This document shows, in pieces, positions 1 through 6,819 of a DNA stretch of 64,000 nucleotides. Under the pieces are notes generated by a model, which saw only the letters and a program-made list of their open reading frames with translations, was not told the origin of the DNA and made no database searches. The translations under genes and the position numbers were made by a program. The stretch lies in NCBI RefSeq assembly GCF_004346095.1, contig NZ_SLZV01000007.1:8489-72488 (forward strand), written 5' to 3'. This DNA comes from Faecalimonas umbilicata. GTDB lineage: Bacteria; Bacillota; Clostridia; Lachnospirales; Lachnospiraceae. Each line of letters starts with the position of its first letter. Position 1 is the stretch's first letter.

Positions 1-66
1 TAATACCAACCTCTGCCAGGGCTTCCCCTTTTCCAATATCTTCTTTACCGCTTTGTCTCGTTTCAT
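1..66 (-). CDS. 5' end of a second copy of the small gene at 553-747 (partial)
   Basis: Reading leftward from the ATG at 66 the protein begins MKRDKAVKKILEKGKPWQ, identical to the start of the 64-residue protein encoded at 553-747. It runs off the left edge. Its ribosome-binding region is identical too, because it lies inside the 96-bp direct repeat. Either the gene was duplicated in tandem or two paralogues share a recombined 5' end. Function is unknown. Confidence 0.6.
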   Translation of the reverse strand, partial: MKRDKAVKKILEKGKPWQRLVL

Positions 67-96
67 TTCAACTCCTTTCTGAGGGGCGATCTGCCC
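1..96. repeat. 96-bp direct repeat, copy 1
   Basis: Positions 1-96 are identical base for base to 682-777. The repeat contains the ribosome-binding site and first ~22 codons of a small minus-strand gene plus about 30 bp upstream. Identity stops at 97 (GGAAAG against CTCCTC in the other copy). The repeat may continue left of the window. Confidence 0.95.
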
Positions 97-97
97 G

Positions 98-121
98 GAA
101 AGAGCCACACGGCTCTTCCCA
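98..121. other. Hairpin between two small minus-strand genes
   Basis: The arms AAGAGCC and GGCTCTT pair around ACAC, with flanking GG/CC extending the stem. There is no T-run on either side, so it is more likely a processing or attenuation hairpin than a terminator. It lies between the stop of the 137-400 gene and the start of the partial gene at 66. Confidence 0.4.
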
Positions 122-136
122 CCAGTCTGGCTCTTC

Positions 137-400
137 TCATTTTATGTCTGCAATTATTTTTCGGATACTTTCTACAACCCGTTCTGCTTTCATTTCTATT
201 TCCTTTGCAAAGTATTTATCTCTTTCTTCTTCGCTCATTCGCGATAATTGCATTGTTTTTTGCATCTCTTCTTCGGCTCTTTCTTTTCCTATAGTTTCTT
301 CCAGCACTTCCCTCACTGCTACCGTGATTACTCCATAATCCGCTAATGTCTCGTATAAGTCTCCTTTGATTTCTGTTGTTCCTCTTTCTGTTTTAATCAT
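137..400 (-). CDS. Small charged protein of the mobile element, function unknown
   Basis: This is an 87-residue protein starting MIKTERGTTEIKGDLYETLA. The ATG at 400 is chosen because an AGAAGGAG ribosome-binding site lies just before it; an in-frame ATG 48 bases upstream has none. The C-terminal half is rich in Glu, Lys and Arg and looks helical, with repeated Glu/Arg/Lys heptad-like spacing. There are no Cys pairs, signal peptide or membrane segment. The start overlaps the end of the Cys-rich gene at 393-563 by 8 bases, so the two are probably translationally coupled. No family was recognised. Confidence 0.7.
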   Translation of the reverse strand: MIKTERGTTEIKGDLYETLADYGVITVAVREVLEETIGKERAEEEMQKTMQLSRMSEEERDKYFAKEIEMKAERVVESIRKIIADIK

Positions 401-563
401 TTTTCTTTCTCCTTCTTGATTCAAATTTTGTACATGTTTCTGCGTCACAGTCTCTTCTATGACCGGTCTTTTCTAGGTAGTCACATAAGACTGTGGATTG
501 CAGTTTTACGCTGTATTTGCACTTTGCGCAGCGTTTCTTGTGTGGTGGTATATCAAGCTTCAC
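393..563 (-). CDS. 56-residue Cys-rich putative zinc-binding protein
   Basis: The gene starts with GTG at 563, placed 7 bases after AAGGAG. The protein begins VKLDIPPHKKRCAKCKYSVK and has Cys at residues 12, 15, 27, 39 and 44, including a CxxC pair, with a basic tail (SRRRKKND). This is the layout of the small zinc-ribbon proteins common in Firmicute phages and plasmids, which may bind nucleic acid. It overlaps the 3' end of the upstream gene (553-747) and the 5' end of the next (400), which supports a compact operon. Confidence 0.65.
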   Translation of the reverse strand: MKLDIPPHKKRCAKCKYSVKLQSTVLCDYLEKTGHRRDCDAETCTKFESRRRKKND

Positions 564-747
564 TGTTGATCTCCTTTATTACCTTGTTTATAAATTTATT
601 TATAATCTTTTCTATCTCTTCCTGGGCTTTCTCTTCTTCCGCAGAGAGGGCAAAGTCCATTCTTGCCCGCATCAGGTGCATTAATACCAACCTCTGCCAG
701 GGCTTCCCCTTTTCCAATATCTTCTTTACCGCTTTGTCTCGTTTCAT
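553..747 (-). CDS. 64-residue helical protein of the mobile element
   Basis: The ORF opens MKRDKAVKKILEKGKPWQ after an AAAGGAG site and ends in a long amphipathic helix rich in Glu, Lys and Ile. The first ~22 codons and upstream region are repeated exactly at 1-96. No catalytic motif, Cys cluster or membrane segment is visible. It lies between the broken HNH gene and the Cys-rich gene in a minus-strand operon. Function is not recognised. Confidence 0.65.
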   Translation of the reverse strand: MKRDKAVKKILEKGKPWQRLVLMHLMRARMDFALSAEEEKAQEEIEKIINKFINKVIKEINSEA

Positions 748-777
748 TTCAACTCCTTTCTGAGGGGCGATCTGCCC
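682..777. repeat. 96-bp direct repeat, copy 2
   Basis: This copy is identical to 1-96 and covers the start region of the 553-747 gene. The spacing between copies is 681 bp, so recombination between them would delete exactly the 137-400 and 393-563 genes and fuse the duplicated starts. Confidence 0.95.
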
Positions 778-824
778 CTCCTCCGATAGGTTAATGAGTT
801 ACTGTGATATATTAAATCCTTAGA

Positions 825-1253
825 TCATAAGGCTTCGTCAATAAAATGGAATCCATCTGTCCACTTTTCCTGTTTGGGTTCCGGTGTGTTATCCACAATT
901 CCGGTCAGATTATCCTCCTGGAATTTTGCTCTAAACTCCTCTCGGGTGTGATCACGCTCATAAGCCTGCTGCGCGCGTCTCCTCAAGATCATGTCGTTCG
1001 TCTTGTTATTGTGTACCGCCTCCGGTCCGGCGGTGTGATGCCGCACTCAGAGATATACCTTTAATCCGGTTTCTTCGCTGTTTTTCCGATCCGCTCCAGG
1101 AAAGACATGATGTTCTTGCACGCAAGCATGTTTTCTGTAATTTCCAGATAGGCAGCACAGATAACATGTTCCGTCTTTCTGGTGCATGATGGATTTTGTC
1201 TTCTTTCTGGTCTTTTTCCTTTTCCCCGGCTTCGGGAACATCATTTCTGACAC
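825..1253 (-). pseudogene. HNH-type small phage protein interrupted by an in-frame TGA
   Basis: One reading frame encodes a protein with a CxxC zinc pair (TCYLCCLSG), an EHHVFPGADRKNSEE segment, then GLKVYL-stop-VRHHTAGPEAVHNN. Related phage proteins read YLCxxHH here, so the TGA at 1049-1047 replaces the expected Cys codon by a single base change. Frame is kept on both sides, and the C-terminal half continues to 825. The start is GTG at 1253, 7 bases after AGGAGG. The two halves could be read as separate ORFs, the second from a GTG right after the stop, but a nonsense mutation is simpler. HNH proteins of this type are putative nucleases. Confidence 0.7.
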
Positions 1254-2149
1254 TTTCCGACCTCCTTCAGATGCTCGATTAGGGCGGTGATATTGGTTTT
1301 TCCATCCGCAAAATGCTTTGTGTCCGGCTTTAAGAGATACTTTTCTTTTCCTTCACTTTCTCCCTTCCAGCTGGTGTAGGGATACTCTTTTACGATTATT
1401 GCAGATCCATCTGGGAGGTCGTATCGGTAAAACGTTTCTTCGGTGTAGGTGTTTCTACACCATACTGGCCACTTCTGATAATCATTTAAAAATGCTTCCC
1501 GCTCTTCTTTGTTCTTCAAACCCGGAAATGCTTCTTTGTATTCTGCTTCGATTATCTCCTCCCGAGGTACTTCCTGCTGCTCTTCTGTGACTGTTTGAGG
1601 CTCCAGGAAAGGCTCTTCAGTTATTCCTTCTACCACTTCTGGATAATCGTGGATTTCCATCTGCCCCGGGATCTCTTCTTGCATTGGATTTCCAATGCTT
1701 TCTTCTGTTTTTCGCAGCTCTCTGATCTCCCTTACTGTCATGTCTTTCGTGACCTGCTGCCGGGTGTCCTCCTCCAGGTAAAGCATTTCCTGCAACTGAC
1801 TCTTTCCAAACTGCTGATACTCCTCTTTTAGGTATGGACTTTCCCCGTTTTGGCTAAACAATTCGTTCATTTTCATCCATCGGCTGGCAGTGCTGCGGTG
1901 CAGTCCATATTCTTGATCCGCAAACTCCCAGATGTCTTTGTATCCGTCTGCTTTATATTCCTCCGTCCTTTGGATTTTGCGGAGATAATACCCAACCTCC
2001 ACAAAAGACTCCTTAATCTTGGTGATCCCGTCCCGGATTCCGGCTTTGGTCTCCTCGTAGGTCATGTTTGCGTACCAATTGCTGAGTTGGCCAGTCTGTG
2101 CCTGCTGCCTGCTCTTGCTGTTTAATGTGTCCAGTACATTAAATCCCAT
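1241..2149 (-). CDS. ParB-like / DUF3102-like partition partner
   Basis: The protein has 302 residues. Residues ~30-110 resemble DUF3102/ParB-like helix-turn-helix regions of plasmids: an ETKAGIRDGITKIKESFVEV helix, then YGLHRSTASRWMKMNELF, which reads as a helix-turn-helix. The middle (~150-215) is acidic and Glu/Pro-rich, and the C-terminal third is a separate mixed fold. Its start codon overlaps the parA stop at 2149, the usual coupling of parA and parB. Inferred role: DNA-binding adaptor that brings centromere-like sites to ParA. No classic ParB CTPase box (GERR-type) was seen. Confidence 0.65.
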   Translation of the reverse strand: MGFNVLDTLNSKSRQQAQTGQLSNWYANMTYEETKAGIRDGITKIKESFVEVGYYLRKIQRTEEYKADGYKDIWEFADQEYGLHRSTASRWMKMNELFSQNGESPYLKEEYQQFGKSQLQEMLYLEEDTRQQVTKDMTVREIRELRKTEESIGNPMQEEIPGQMEIHDYPEVVEGITEEPFLEPQTVTEEQQEVPREEIIEAEYKEAFPGLKNKEEREAFLNDYQKWPVWCRNTYTEETFYRYDLPDGSAIIVKEYPYTSWKGESEGKEKYLLKPDTKHFADGKTNITALIEHLKEVGKCQK

Positions 2150-2898
2150 TACCTCTCCCTCCTTAGATACTCCTCGATAAACTTCTTATAATCCTGGGTG
2201 GCTCCGCACCGGGAAGAGTACTGCGTTACCGGCACTTGGCAGAGCGTTGCATCCTTTGCCTGCCGGGAATGCCGTATTTTTATGCTAAAGATTCGTTTGC
2301 CATATTCTTTCCGCAGCCATTCTTCGGCTTGCAGTGCTGCCTCGGTCTTTTCAAAATCCGTGATCAAGATTCCGGTGAGATTGGCTTTGCGGTTAATCTC
2401 TGTGATGTTTTGGATCTGACTCATCATTTCCACCATTCCATCCAGGGAGTAATTGTCCAGATTGATCGGAATTATTATCTCGTCTGATGCGATCAGCGCG
2501 TTTACCACGTTCATTCCGATATCGGGTGGGTTATCAATGATGCAGCGCTCATATCCCACTAACTCGGATAGTGCCTTTTGATACCGGTCATGTTGTGCTA
2601 CGTTTCCGAGTAACACTTCTTTTTCTGCTTTCTCCATGTAGATGTTGCATGGTATGATGTCTATGTATGGATTTTCGGTGTGCAGGATGTTTCCTCGGGT
2701 TTTCCCGGTCAAAAGCATGACGGAGCTTCCGATCATGCGCTCCGGAGTGTATCTTTTAAATGCCTGGGAGAGATTTCCTTGCTTATCGTTGTCAATCCCC
2801 AGTACCCTCTCTTTCCTGGAGAGGAGTTCGATCATGGCCACACTGGTGGTCGTCTTTCCAGTGCCGCCTTTTAAATTTACGATGCTTGTAATTTTCAT
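2149..2898 (-). CDS. parA: ParA-family partition ATPase
   Basis: The protein has 249 residues and a deviant Walker A motif, KGGTGKTT, at residues ~10-17 with the signature Lys, followed by GIDNDKQGNLSQ and the Walker B-like IIDNPPDIG near residue 120. This is the ParA/Soj/MinD class, which moves low-copy replicons along the nucleoid by ATP-dependent dimerisation. Its presence with a Rep gene suggests the element can exist as a circular replicon. The ATG overlaps the previous stop (2895-2898). Confidence 0.9.
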   Translation of the reverse strand: MKITSIVNLKGGTGKTTTSVAMIELLSRKERVLGIDNDKQGNLSQAFKRYTPERMIGSSVMLLTGKTRGNILHTENPYIDIIPCNIYMEKAEKEVLLGNVAQHDRYQKALSELVGYERCIIDNPPDIGMNVVNALIASDEIIIPINLDNYSLDGMVEMMSQIQNITEINRKANLTGILITDFEKTEAALQAEEWLRKEYGKRIFSIKIRHSRQAKDATLCQVPVTQYSSRCGATQDYKKFIEEYLRRER

Positions 2899-3419
2899 CT
2901 GTTCTCCTCCACCTTTCTAATGATTTCGTCTGCCACTTCGTCCAATCCTGCATTTCTGAGGATTTCCGCTACCGCCTCAACCGATATATATTGTCCTCTT
3001 GCTTTGGTGTTTTCCTCGTCAATCTGACTTAGGATTTCAAAATTCAAGTCTACATCGCACGTTTCCTTGAGTTCTGCTGCATAGTCGCTTACTTTTACAT
3101 AGCTCCCTCCAAAGCGGTCCAGTTCCAGGCAGTCGGCGCAGACTCTGTTTAATTCCTTTTCAAAGTCTCCGATTCTCTTCTTTCTCCACCCGTATTTGTC
3201 ATACAACGTCCACAGTGTTGTTGTTTTGATTGTGGATACGATCCGCATTGCAAGCATATTGTAGAGTTCTCTCATTCCGTCATAACTTTTCATCGCAAGA
3301 GGTAGTTCCAAGATTCCCCTTGCTTTCATGTCACTTTCCAATGCTTCAATTCCTTTTTCTTTTGCTACTCTAAGCGCGTAAGCCATACCTTCTCGTCTTA
3401 GTCTTTCTTCTTTCTTCAT
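2895..3419 (-). CDS. Conserved-looking element protein upstream of parA, function unknown
   Basis: This is a 174-residue soluble, mostly helical protein with many charged residues and three Cys (CADC and TCDVD), but no clear zinc motif. It overlaps the previous gene (3370-3603) by 50 bases and the parA start by 4 bases, so it belongs to the replication/partition operon. The C-terminus (SVEAVAEILRNAGLDEVADE) has repeated Ala/Glu/Leu helices. It could be a replication accessory or copy-control protein, but nothing in the sequence decides this. Confidence 0.65.
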   Translation of the reverse strand: MKKEERLRREGMAYALRVAKEKGIEALESDMKARGILELPLAMKSYDGMRELYNMLAMRIVSTIKTTTLWTLYDKYGWRKKRIGDFEKELNRVCADCLELDRFGGSYVKVSDYAAELKETCDVDLNFEILSQIDEENTKARGQYISVEAVAEILRNAGLDEVADEIIRKVEENR

Positions 3420-3603
3420 CGCGTTTTCTCCTCTTTTCCTCTTGTTTTCGGTCGTAATCTGTTTCGTACAAATATTCCTTACCGTTATAGTAAAAGTAGT
3501 AAGTAGTACCCCTTACCTGCTCTTCCCCTATGTATCTGCCTCTGTCAACTCCGTCATACATGGATCTGGCTTCTTTTTTGGCAATTTCTAGTTCGCTTTG
3601 CAT
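3370..3603 (-). CDS. 77-residue charged protein, unknown
   Basis: The N-terminal half has a short aromatic strand region (TYYFYYNGKEYLYETDYD), and the C-terminal half is a run of Lys/Arg/Glu ending RRKTKTRRYGLRA. It overlaps both the RNase H-like gene (3588-3603) and the following gene (3370-3419). The long downstream overlap is unusual, so part of the C-terminus may be constrained by the other frame. Function is unknown. Confidence 0.5.
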   Translation of the reverse strand: MQSELEIAKKEARSMYDGVDRGRYIGEEQVRGTTYYFYYNGKEYLYETDYDRKQEEKRRKRDEERRKTKTRRYGLRA

Positions 3604-4019
3604 TTTTCCATCTCCTCTCGAAGCAAATTTGTATGTTCCCAGTCATTCCCAACAAACTTTATGATGTGCTGCCGTCTATATGCGCTGATTTTCTCCCACT
3701 CTTTTCTGTGAGCAACATCCCTTCCGGTACTCGCTTTAAAATCTTTCTTTTCCCATGTATCCAGCTGTGTCTCAAACATTCCTTTTACATATCTGTTGTC
3801 TGTATAAATCAACACTTCGCAGTTCTGATCTAATCTTCTTAAGGCTTCAACGGTGGCCTCTATGACTGCTGCGTTGTAAGTGCTCCATGCTTTCTTCGAA
3901 GCAAATCTTGTTTCTGCTTTTCCGCTCTTGCGGATGTACTCCAGGAGGAAGCAGTATCTTCTTTCCAATCGTTGCGGCGCTTTTTTATCCGCCTCGATGT
4001 ATATGTTTACCTTGTACAC
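3588..4019 (-). CDS. RNase H-fold protein
   Basis: The protein has 143 residues. The pattern of an initial strand (VNIYIEADKKAP), a helix starting TYNAAVIEATVEALRRL with the conserved Glu, and a strand with Asp (CEVLIYTDNRYV) matches the D-E-D arrangement of RNase HI-like domains. It would degrade RNA in RNA:DNA hybrids, fitting removal of primers or R-loops next to a replication protein. It overlaps the rep 3' end by 35 bases. The first catalytic Asp is the least certain, since the first strand reads IEAD rather than a classic TDG. Confidence 0.6.
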   Translation of the reverse strand: MYKVNIYIEADKKAPQRLERRYCFLLEYIRKSGKAETRFASKKAWSTYNAAVIEATVEALRRLDQNCEVLIYTDNRYVKGMFETQLDTWEKKDFKASTGRDVAHRKEWEKISAYRRQHIIKFVGNDWEHTNLLREEMEKCKAN

Positions 4020-4731
4020 TTGTATCCCCCCCTATCTTGATTAATGTGTAGTATCTATATGGGTATCCGGTTACTGGATTGATTCCCTCCACAACGGAGG
4101 TCTTGTCCACATAATAGCCTTTTGGAGGCTTAATCTCCTTTTTCCATGTCCTGCGTTTTAAAATCTTGGTTTCCGGATCGTGCTCTATCATATTGCGAGA
4201 TCTGGAATATGGCTCGCCCTGAGACAAATCTGATACCTTGGCAATGTACTCTGCCAAATCTTGGAAGCCTCCCTCTTCGTAAAGCAGCTGCATGTGGACT
4301 CGTCCTTTTTTCCACTGCCTAGCAAGGAGTAGATCTCCTCCGTCAATCCGGTTTATAATCGCATGCGCGTGTATTGCTCCTCTTGCTCCCTGCTCCATCT
4401 TTAGGATCCACTTTAACTGCTTGTCCTGCTTTTTGTAGTGGTACTTTAATCTGTTTAAGAGGTTGGACATGTCCTTTTTGGCCGCCTCCATGTCTTTTGG
4501 TCTGTCAGATGCTCTATATGTAAAAGTCAGCCAGTAATCTCCTTCCGTGAAATTCCACTTGATCAGCCTTCTTACCTTTCTCACTTTCATCCATTGGTTT
4601 TGCTTCTTGATCTGCTCCGGAGTGGCTTTCTTTTTCTTCTCTCGCCTCTGTCCTGGTGCTCCATATCTCCCGGTGTGCTTCTCTTCCACCTCCAGCGAAT
4701 CCTTAAAGGTCCATATATCCCTCTTGTACAT
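3985..4731 (-). CDS. HUH-type rolling-circle replication initiator
   Basis: The protein has 248 residues. The key block is WLTFTYRASDRP, then KWILKMEQGARGAIHAHAII, in which HAH is the metal-binding HUH motif, then a downstream YIAKVS with a candidate catalytic Tyr followed by Lys. This order (TFTY strand, HUH, YxxK) is that of Rep/VP4-like nickases from small circular replicons and some prophages. It would nick one strand at an origin and stay bound to the 5' end. The N-terminus is basic (RREKKKKA). The origin itself was not located. Confidence 0.75.
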   Translation of the reverse strand: MYKRDIWTFKDSLEVEEKHTGRYGAPGQRREKKKKATPEQIKKQNQWMKVRKVRRLIKWNFTEGDYWLTFTYRASDRPKDMEAAKKDMSNLLNRLKYHYKKQDKQLKWILKMEQGARGAIHAHAIINRIDGGDLLLARQWKKGRVHMQLLYEEGGFQDLAEYIAKVSDLSQGEPYSRSRNMIEHDPETKILKRRTWKKEIKPPKGYYVDKTSVVEGINPVTGYPYRYYTLIKIGGDTSVQGKHIHRGG

Positions 4732-4778
4732 TTTCTGCCTCCCTTAGTCGTAAGTTTAATATCCTAATCAAGTTTAAA

Positions 4779-4797
4779 AAGAGGTCATTTTCCTCTT
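4779..4797 (-). terminator. Weak hairpin between the Spo0A_C-like gene and rep
   Basis: AAGAGG and CCTCTT pair around a 7-base loop and are followed on the minus strand by TTTAAA. The stem is only 6 bp, so it would attenuate rather than stop transcription into rep. No sigma-A promoter was seen between it and the rep start. Confidence 0.35.
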
Positions 4798-4863
4798 CAT
4801 TTTCTTGACATCCTGCCATACAAACTTTATACTAAAGGTAGGTGTTTAAAGCTGTATAGCTTA

Positions 4864-4901
4864 CCCCTACGGTTCTCCCAAATCGTAGGGGTTTTCTTTT
4901 T
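4864..4901 (+). terminator. Hairpin with plus-strand T-run across the end of the Spo0A_C-like gene
   Basis: CCCCTACG (4864-4871) pairs with CGTAGGGG (4884-4891), followed by TTTTCTTTTT on the plus strand. The stop codon of the minus-strand gene lies inside the stem. The orientation is that of a terminator for transcription running antisense to the element's genes. Confidence 0.55.
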
Positions 4902-5316
4902 CCAGATTTTCCAACAATCTTTCTGCCTCTGTCTTTACAAAGCGTAGCATTTGTATTGTTTCTTTCCTGGTCTCTTCCAGGTGCTCTTTTGGAGTTTTAT
5001 ATTTGATCAGATTCATATATAAACTTTCCAGTAGCTTTCTGTTTTGTGTTTCGGTGGTATCTAAATACTTTGATATCGTCCTTAAGTTTCCTCGACTCAG
5101 CGCCTCATTAAACGCATATCTGATTGCTCGCTCTACCGCTCCGCATGTCACTTTGTATTTCCTGGCCACTTTTTCGTATAGGATCATCGTTTTTACCGTT
5201 TTCCATTCCCAGCCTTCCTCAAATAGTTCCATGATGTATACAATGTACTGTGCACCTTTTAAGTGCATGTCGATTCCTATTGCAGGCAAAATCTTCTCAG
5301 CTTTTTCCCTTATCAT
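4867..5316 (-). CDS. Stand-alone Spo0A C-terminal (DNA-binding) domain-like protein
   Basis: The protein has 149 residues. Residues ~8-90 follow the Spo0A effector domain: LPAIGIDMHLKGAQYIVYIM corresponds to the family's xxIGIPAHIKGYQYLRxAI, VARKYKVTCGAVERAIRYAF to the helix-turn-helix IAxKYxTTPSRVERAIRHAI, and ALSRGNLRTISKYL to the WSRGN...SxLFG end. There is no N-terminal receiver domain, so it cannot be switched by phosphorylation as Spo0A is. The C-terminal ~55 residues form a charged helical extension. It may read Spo0A boxes or a related site and so connect the element to sporulation, or simply control its rep/par operon, which begins 136 bases downstream. A ribosome-binding site (GAAGGAAAG) supports the start. 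Confidence 0.8.
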   Translation of the reverse strand: MIREKAEKILPAIGIDMHLKGAQYIVYIMELFEEGWEWKTVKTMILYEKVARKYKVTCGAVERAIRYAFNEALSRGNLRTISKYLDTTETQNRKLLESLYMNLIKYKTPKEHLEETRKETIQMLRFVKTEAERLLENLEKENPYDLGEP

Positions 5317-5363
5317 TTGACTTTCCTTCTTTTTTCCTTTATACTTAAATTGGATTATTACTT

Positions 5364-5401
5364 GAGCGCATTATCGGTTCCCCAACCGTGCGCTCTTTTT
5401 T
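5364..5401 (+). terminator. Second hairpin with plus-strand T-run at a gene end
   Basis: GAGCGCA (5364-5370) pairs with TGCGCTC (5389-5395), with an inner CGGTT/AACCG stem separated by a TTAT bulge, followed by a plus-strand T-run (5396-5401). The structure overlaps the last codons and stop of the minus-strand gene 5371-5547. Confidence 0.5.
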
Positions 5402-5547
5402 ACTGGCTGATTAATATTAATAAACTTCAATTCCTCCAGCCCTTTCTTTTCTCGCTCCGGAAATGGAATGATTTTTGCCATCGGCTCTGTCCTCTTCTCA
5501 TATGTTTCAATTTTTCCATGCTTTCTAAAAAATCCTAAAATACTCAT
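5371..5547 (-). CDS. 58-residue basic protein, unknown
   Basis: It starts at ATG 5547, two bases after the stop of the 5548-5703 gene; there is no separate strong ribosome-binding site, so it is probably made by translational coupling. The sequence begins MSILGFFRKHGKIETYEKRT and ends KKSARLGNR. It is basic and soluble, with no Cys. Its end lies in the hairpin at 5364-5401. Function is unknown. Confidence 0.5.
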   Translation of the reverse strand: MSILGFFRKHGKIETYEKRTEPMAKIIPFPEREKKGLEELKFININQPVKKSARLGNR

Positions 5548-5703
5548 TTATGCCGTCCTTTCTCTTTGCTCTCTTTCTGCTTTTGTGATAATTGCCGCAA
5601 AATTATTTATTCTTTCTTGCGCTTTTTCTGGTGTTACATCCTTACAGCAGCTATCATCTATTCTTATTACTGCGCTTCCATTTTTTATTGTTTTTGTGAT
5701 CAT
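5548..5703 (-). CDS. 51-residue protein with an AGGAGG site, unknown
   Basis: The ATG at 5703 follows AAGGAGG with ideal spacing. The protein begins MITKTIKNGSAVIRIDDSCC and ends in a charged helix (KAEREQRERTA). Two adjacent Cys occur at residues 19-20. The strand-rich start and helical end recall small phage or conjugative-element proteins of the MITKTIKNG... type, but the function is unknown. It is the first gene after the SPFH operon and heads the 5703-5371 pair. Confidence 0.65.
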   Translation of the reverse strand: MITKTIKNGSAVIRIDDSCCKDVTPEKAQERINNFAAIITKAEREQRERTA

Positions 5704-5734
5704 GGCATTACCTCCTTGCTAATGCTTATGTAGC

Positions 5735-5774
5735 ACAGCAAGTACAACTTACCCTTGTACTTGCTGTATTTTTT
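5735..5774 (+). terminator. Third hairpin with plus-strand T-run, after the SPFH gene
   Basis: A perfect 13-bp stem (5735-5747 with 5755-5767, starting ACAGCAAGTACAA) is followed on the plus strand by ATTTTTTTA. It lies between the SPFH stop and the next minus-strand gene. On the minus strand the A-run precedes the stem, so a classical terminator forms only for antisense (plus) transcripts, though such a strong stem may also stop minus transcripts. Confidence 0.6.
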
Positions 5775-6640
5775 TATTTTTCTGTCACGACAGTATCTGC
5801 TCCCTGCACTTCTACCCATCCGTGCTCTTTTCTCGCCTCTGCTTCTTTCATCCGGATCAGCTCATCTGTGATGGATTGGCTCACGATTCGGTTGGATTCT
5901 GCTTCTGCCTCTGCATTTGTGATCGTAACTGCTTTATCCGCCTCTGCTTTTGCTTTATTAGCTTCTCCCTGCGCAATGGCAGTCTGCTTATCAAGTTCTG
6001 CTTTCTCGGCATCCTGCTTCGCCTGCTCCTTTGCCTGCACTTTCTTTTGCAGTTCTTCGTCTAACTGGACATCAATAATCAGCGCAGACTGTACTTCGAT
6101 TCCGTATTCACCTTTCAGTTTTTCATTCAGATATTTCGTAATCTCAGCTCCTACTTCTGATCTTTTTGTGCTGTAAATATCCATTACTGTAAACTTCGGA
6201 GTTACCTCTTTTATGTAGGCAATAATAGAGTTTTTTACTTTAGACTCTACGATCTCCTCTCCATCCATCCCATTAAATTTCTCATAGAGTGATGTCACTC
6301 TTTCCGGGATGAAATTGTAGTTTACGGTCATATTCATTTTCACCATACCGCCATCTGCCGGGGCATCCACATGAGTATCTTTTTCCAACTTTTTCTCATT
6401 GAAGTCTGCCGCGTTGTTGCTTAAAACAAGTTGCTGCTGTGAGACCGGATAATCTTTTACTTTTGCCAGTGGTCCTACAAATTGGAATCCTGGACCTAAA
6501 GTCTTTTCCTTTACCCCACTTTTTGCAGTGTATACAACACCTACTTCTCCTTGCCCCACATAAGTTCCGGACATTGCCACGTAAACTCCTGCTGCCACAA
6601 CCGCTACTGCGATGATGGCTCCTACAATTTTTGCTTTCAT
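5774..6640 (-). CDS. SPFH/prohibitin-family membrane protein
   Basis: The protein has 288 residues. Residues ~5-24 form one N-terminal membrane segment (VGAIIAVAVVAAGVYVAM). The SPFH domain follows (YVGQGEVGVVYTAKSGV..., EVTPKFTVMDIYSTKRSEVG), then a long Ala/Glu/Lys coiled coil at ~205-265 (AKEQAKQDAEKAELDKQTAI). Family members (prohibitin, HflK/C, flotillin) form ring-shaped scaffolds on membranes and often control proteases. Prohibitin-like proteins occur in prophages, where they may protect the host membrane or exclude other phages. It overlaps the preceding small membrane gene by 4 bases. Confidence 0.85.
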   Translation of the reverse strand: MKAKIVGAIIAVAVVAAGVYVAMSGTYVGQGEVGVVYTAKSGVKEKTLGPGFQFVGPLAKVKDYPVSQQQLVLSNNAADFNEKKLEKDTHVDAPADGGMVKMNMTVNYNFIPERVTSLYEKFNGMDGEEIVESKVKNSIIAYIKEVTPKFTVMDIYSTKRSEVGAEITKYLNEKLKGEYGIEVQSALIIDVQLDEELQKKVQAKEQAKQDAEKAELDKQTAIAQGEANKAKAEADKAVTITNAEAEAESNRIVSQSITDELIRMKEAEARKEHGWVEVQGADTVVTEK

Positions 6641-6813
6641 TCTTCCTGCTCCTTTACTTTTTCTTTAATCTTTTTATGTGTTTCTTTTTCTATTTCAAAG
6701 ACACTTTCTTGTCTTTTAATAGCAATGTGCACTCTGCTCCACACCCACCAGACGCAAATTCCAACTGATGCGAAGAGTAATGTTGTTAATGCAAATATTG
6801 CGATTCTTCCCAT
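6637..6813 (-). CDS. 58-residue single-pass membrane protein
   Basis: The ATG at 6813 follows GGAAAGGTAAAG. The protein begins MGRIAIFALTTLLFASVGIC, giving one membrane segment (residues ~4-25, ending CVWWVW), then a charged, probably cytoplasmic, coiled tail rich in Lys and Glu. Its stop overlaps the SPFH start (ATGA), so the two are probably co-translated partners. It could be a partner or inhibitor of the SPFH assembly. No family was recognised. Confidence 0.65.
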   Translation of the reverse strand: MGRIAIFALTTLLFASVGICVWWVWSRVHIAIKRQESVFEIEKETHKKIKEKVKEQEE

Positions 6814-6819
6814 ATCTCT

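Noticed and set aside
1047-1253. Two separate small genes in place of the HNH pseudogene
   Set aside because: Both halves are in one frame, separated only by a TGA, and together match one known small protein type.
4867-5316. Full Spo0A response regulator
   Set aside because: No receiver domain precedes the effector domain, and the upstream region holds other small genes.
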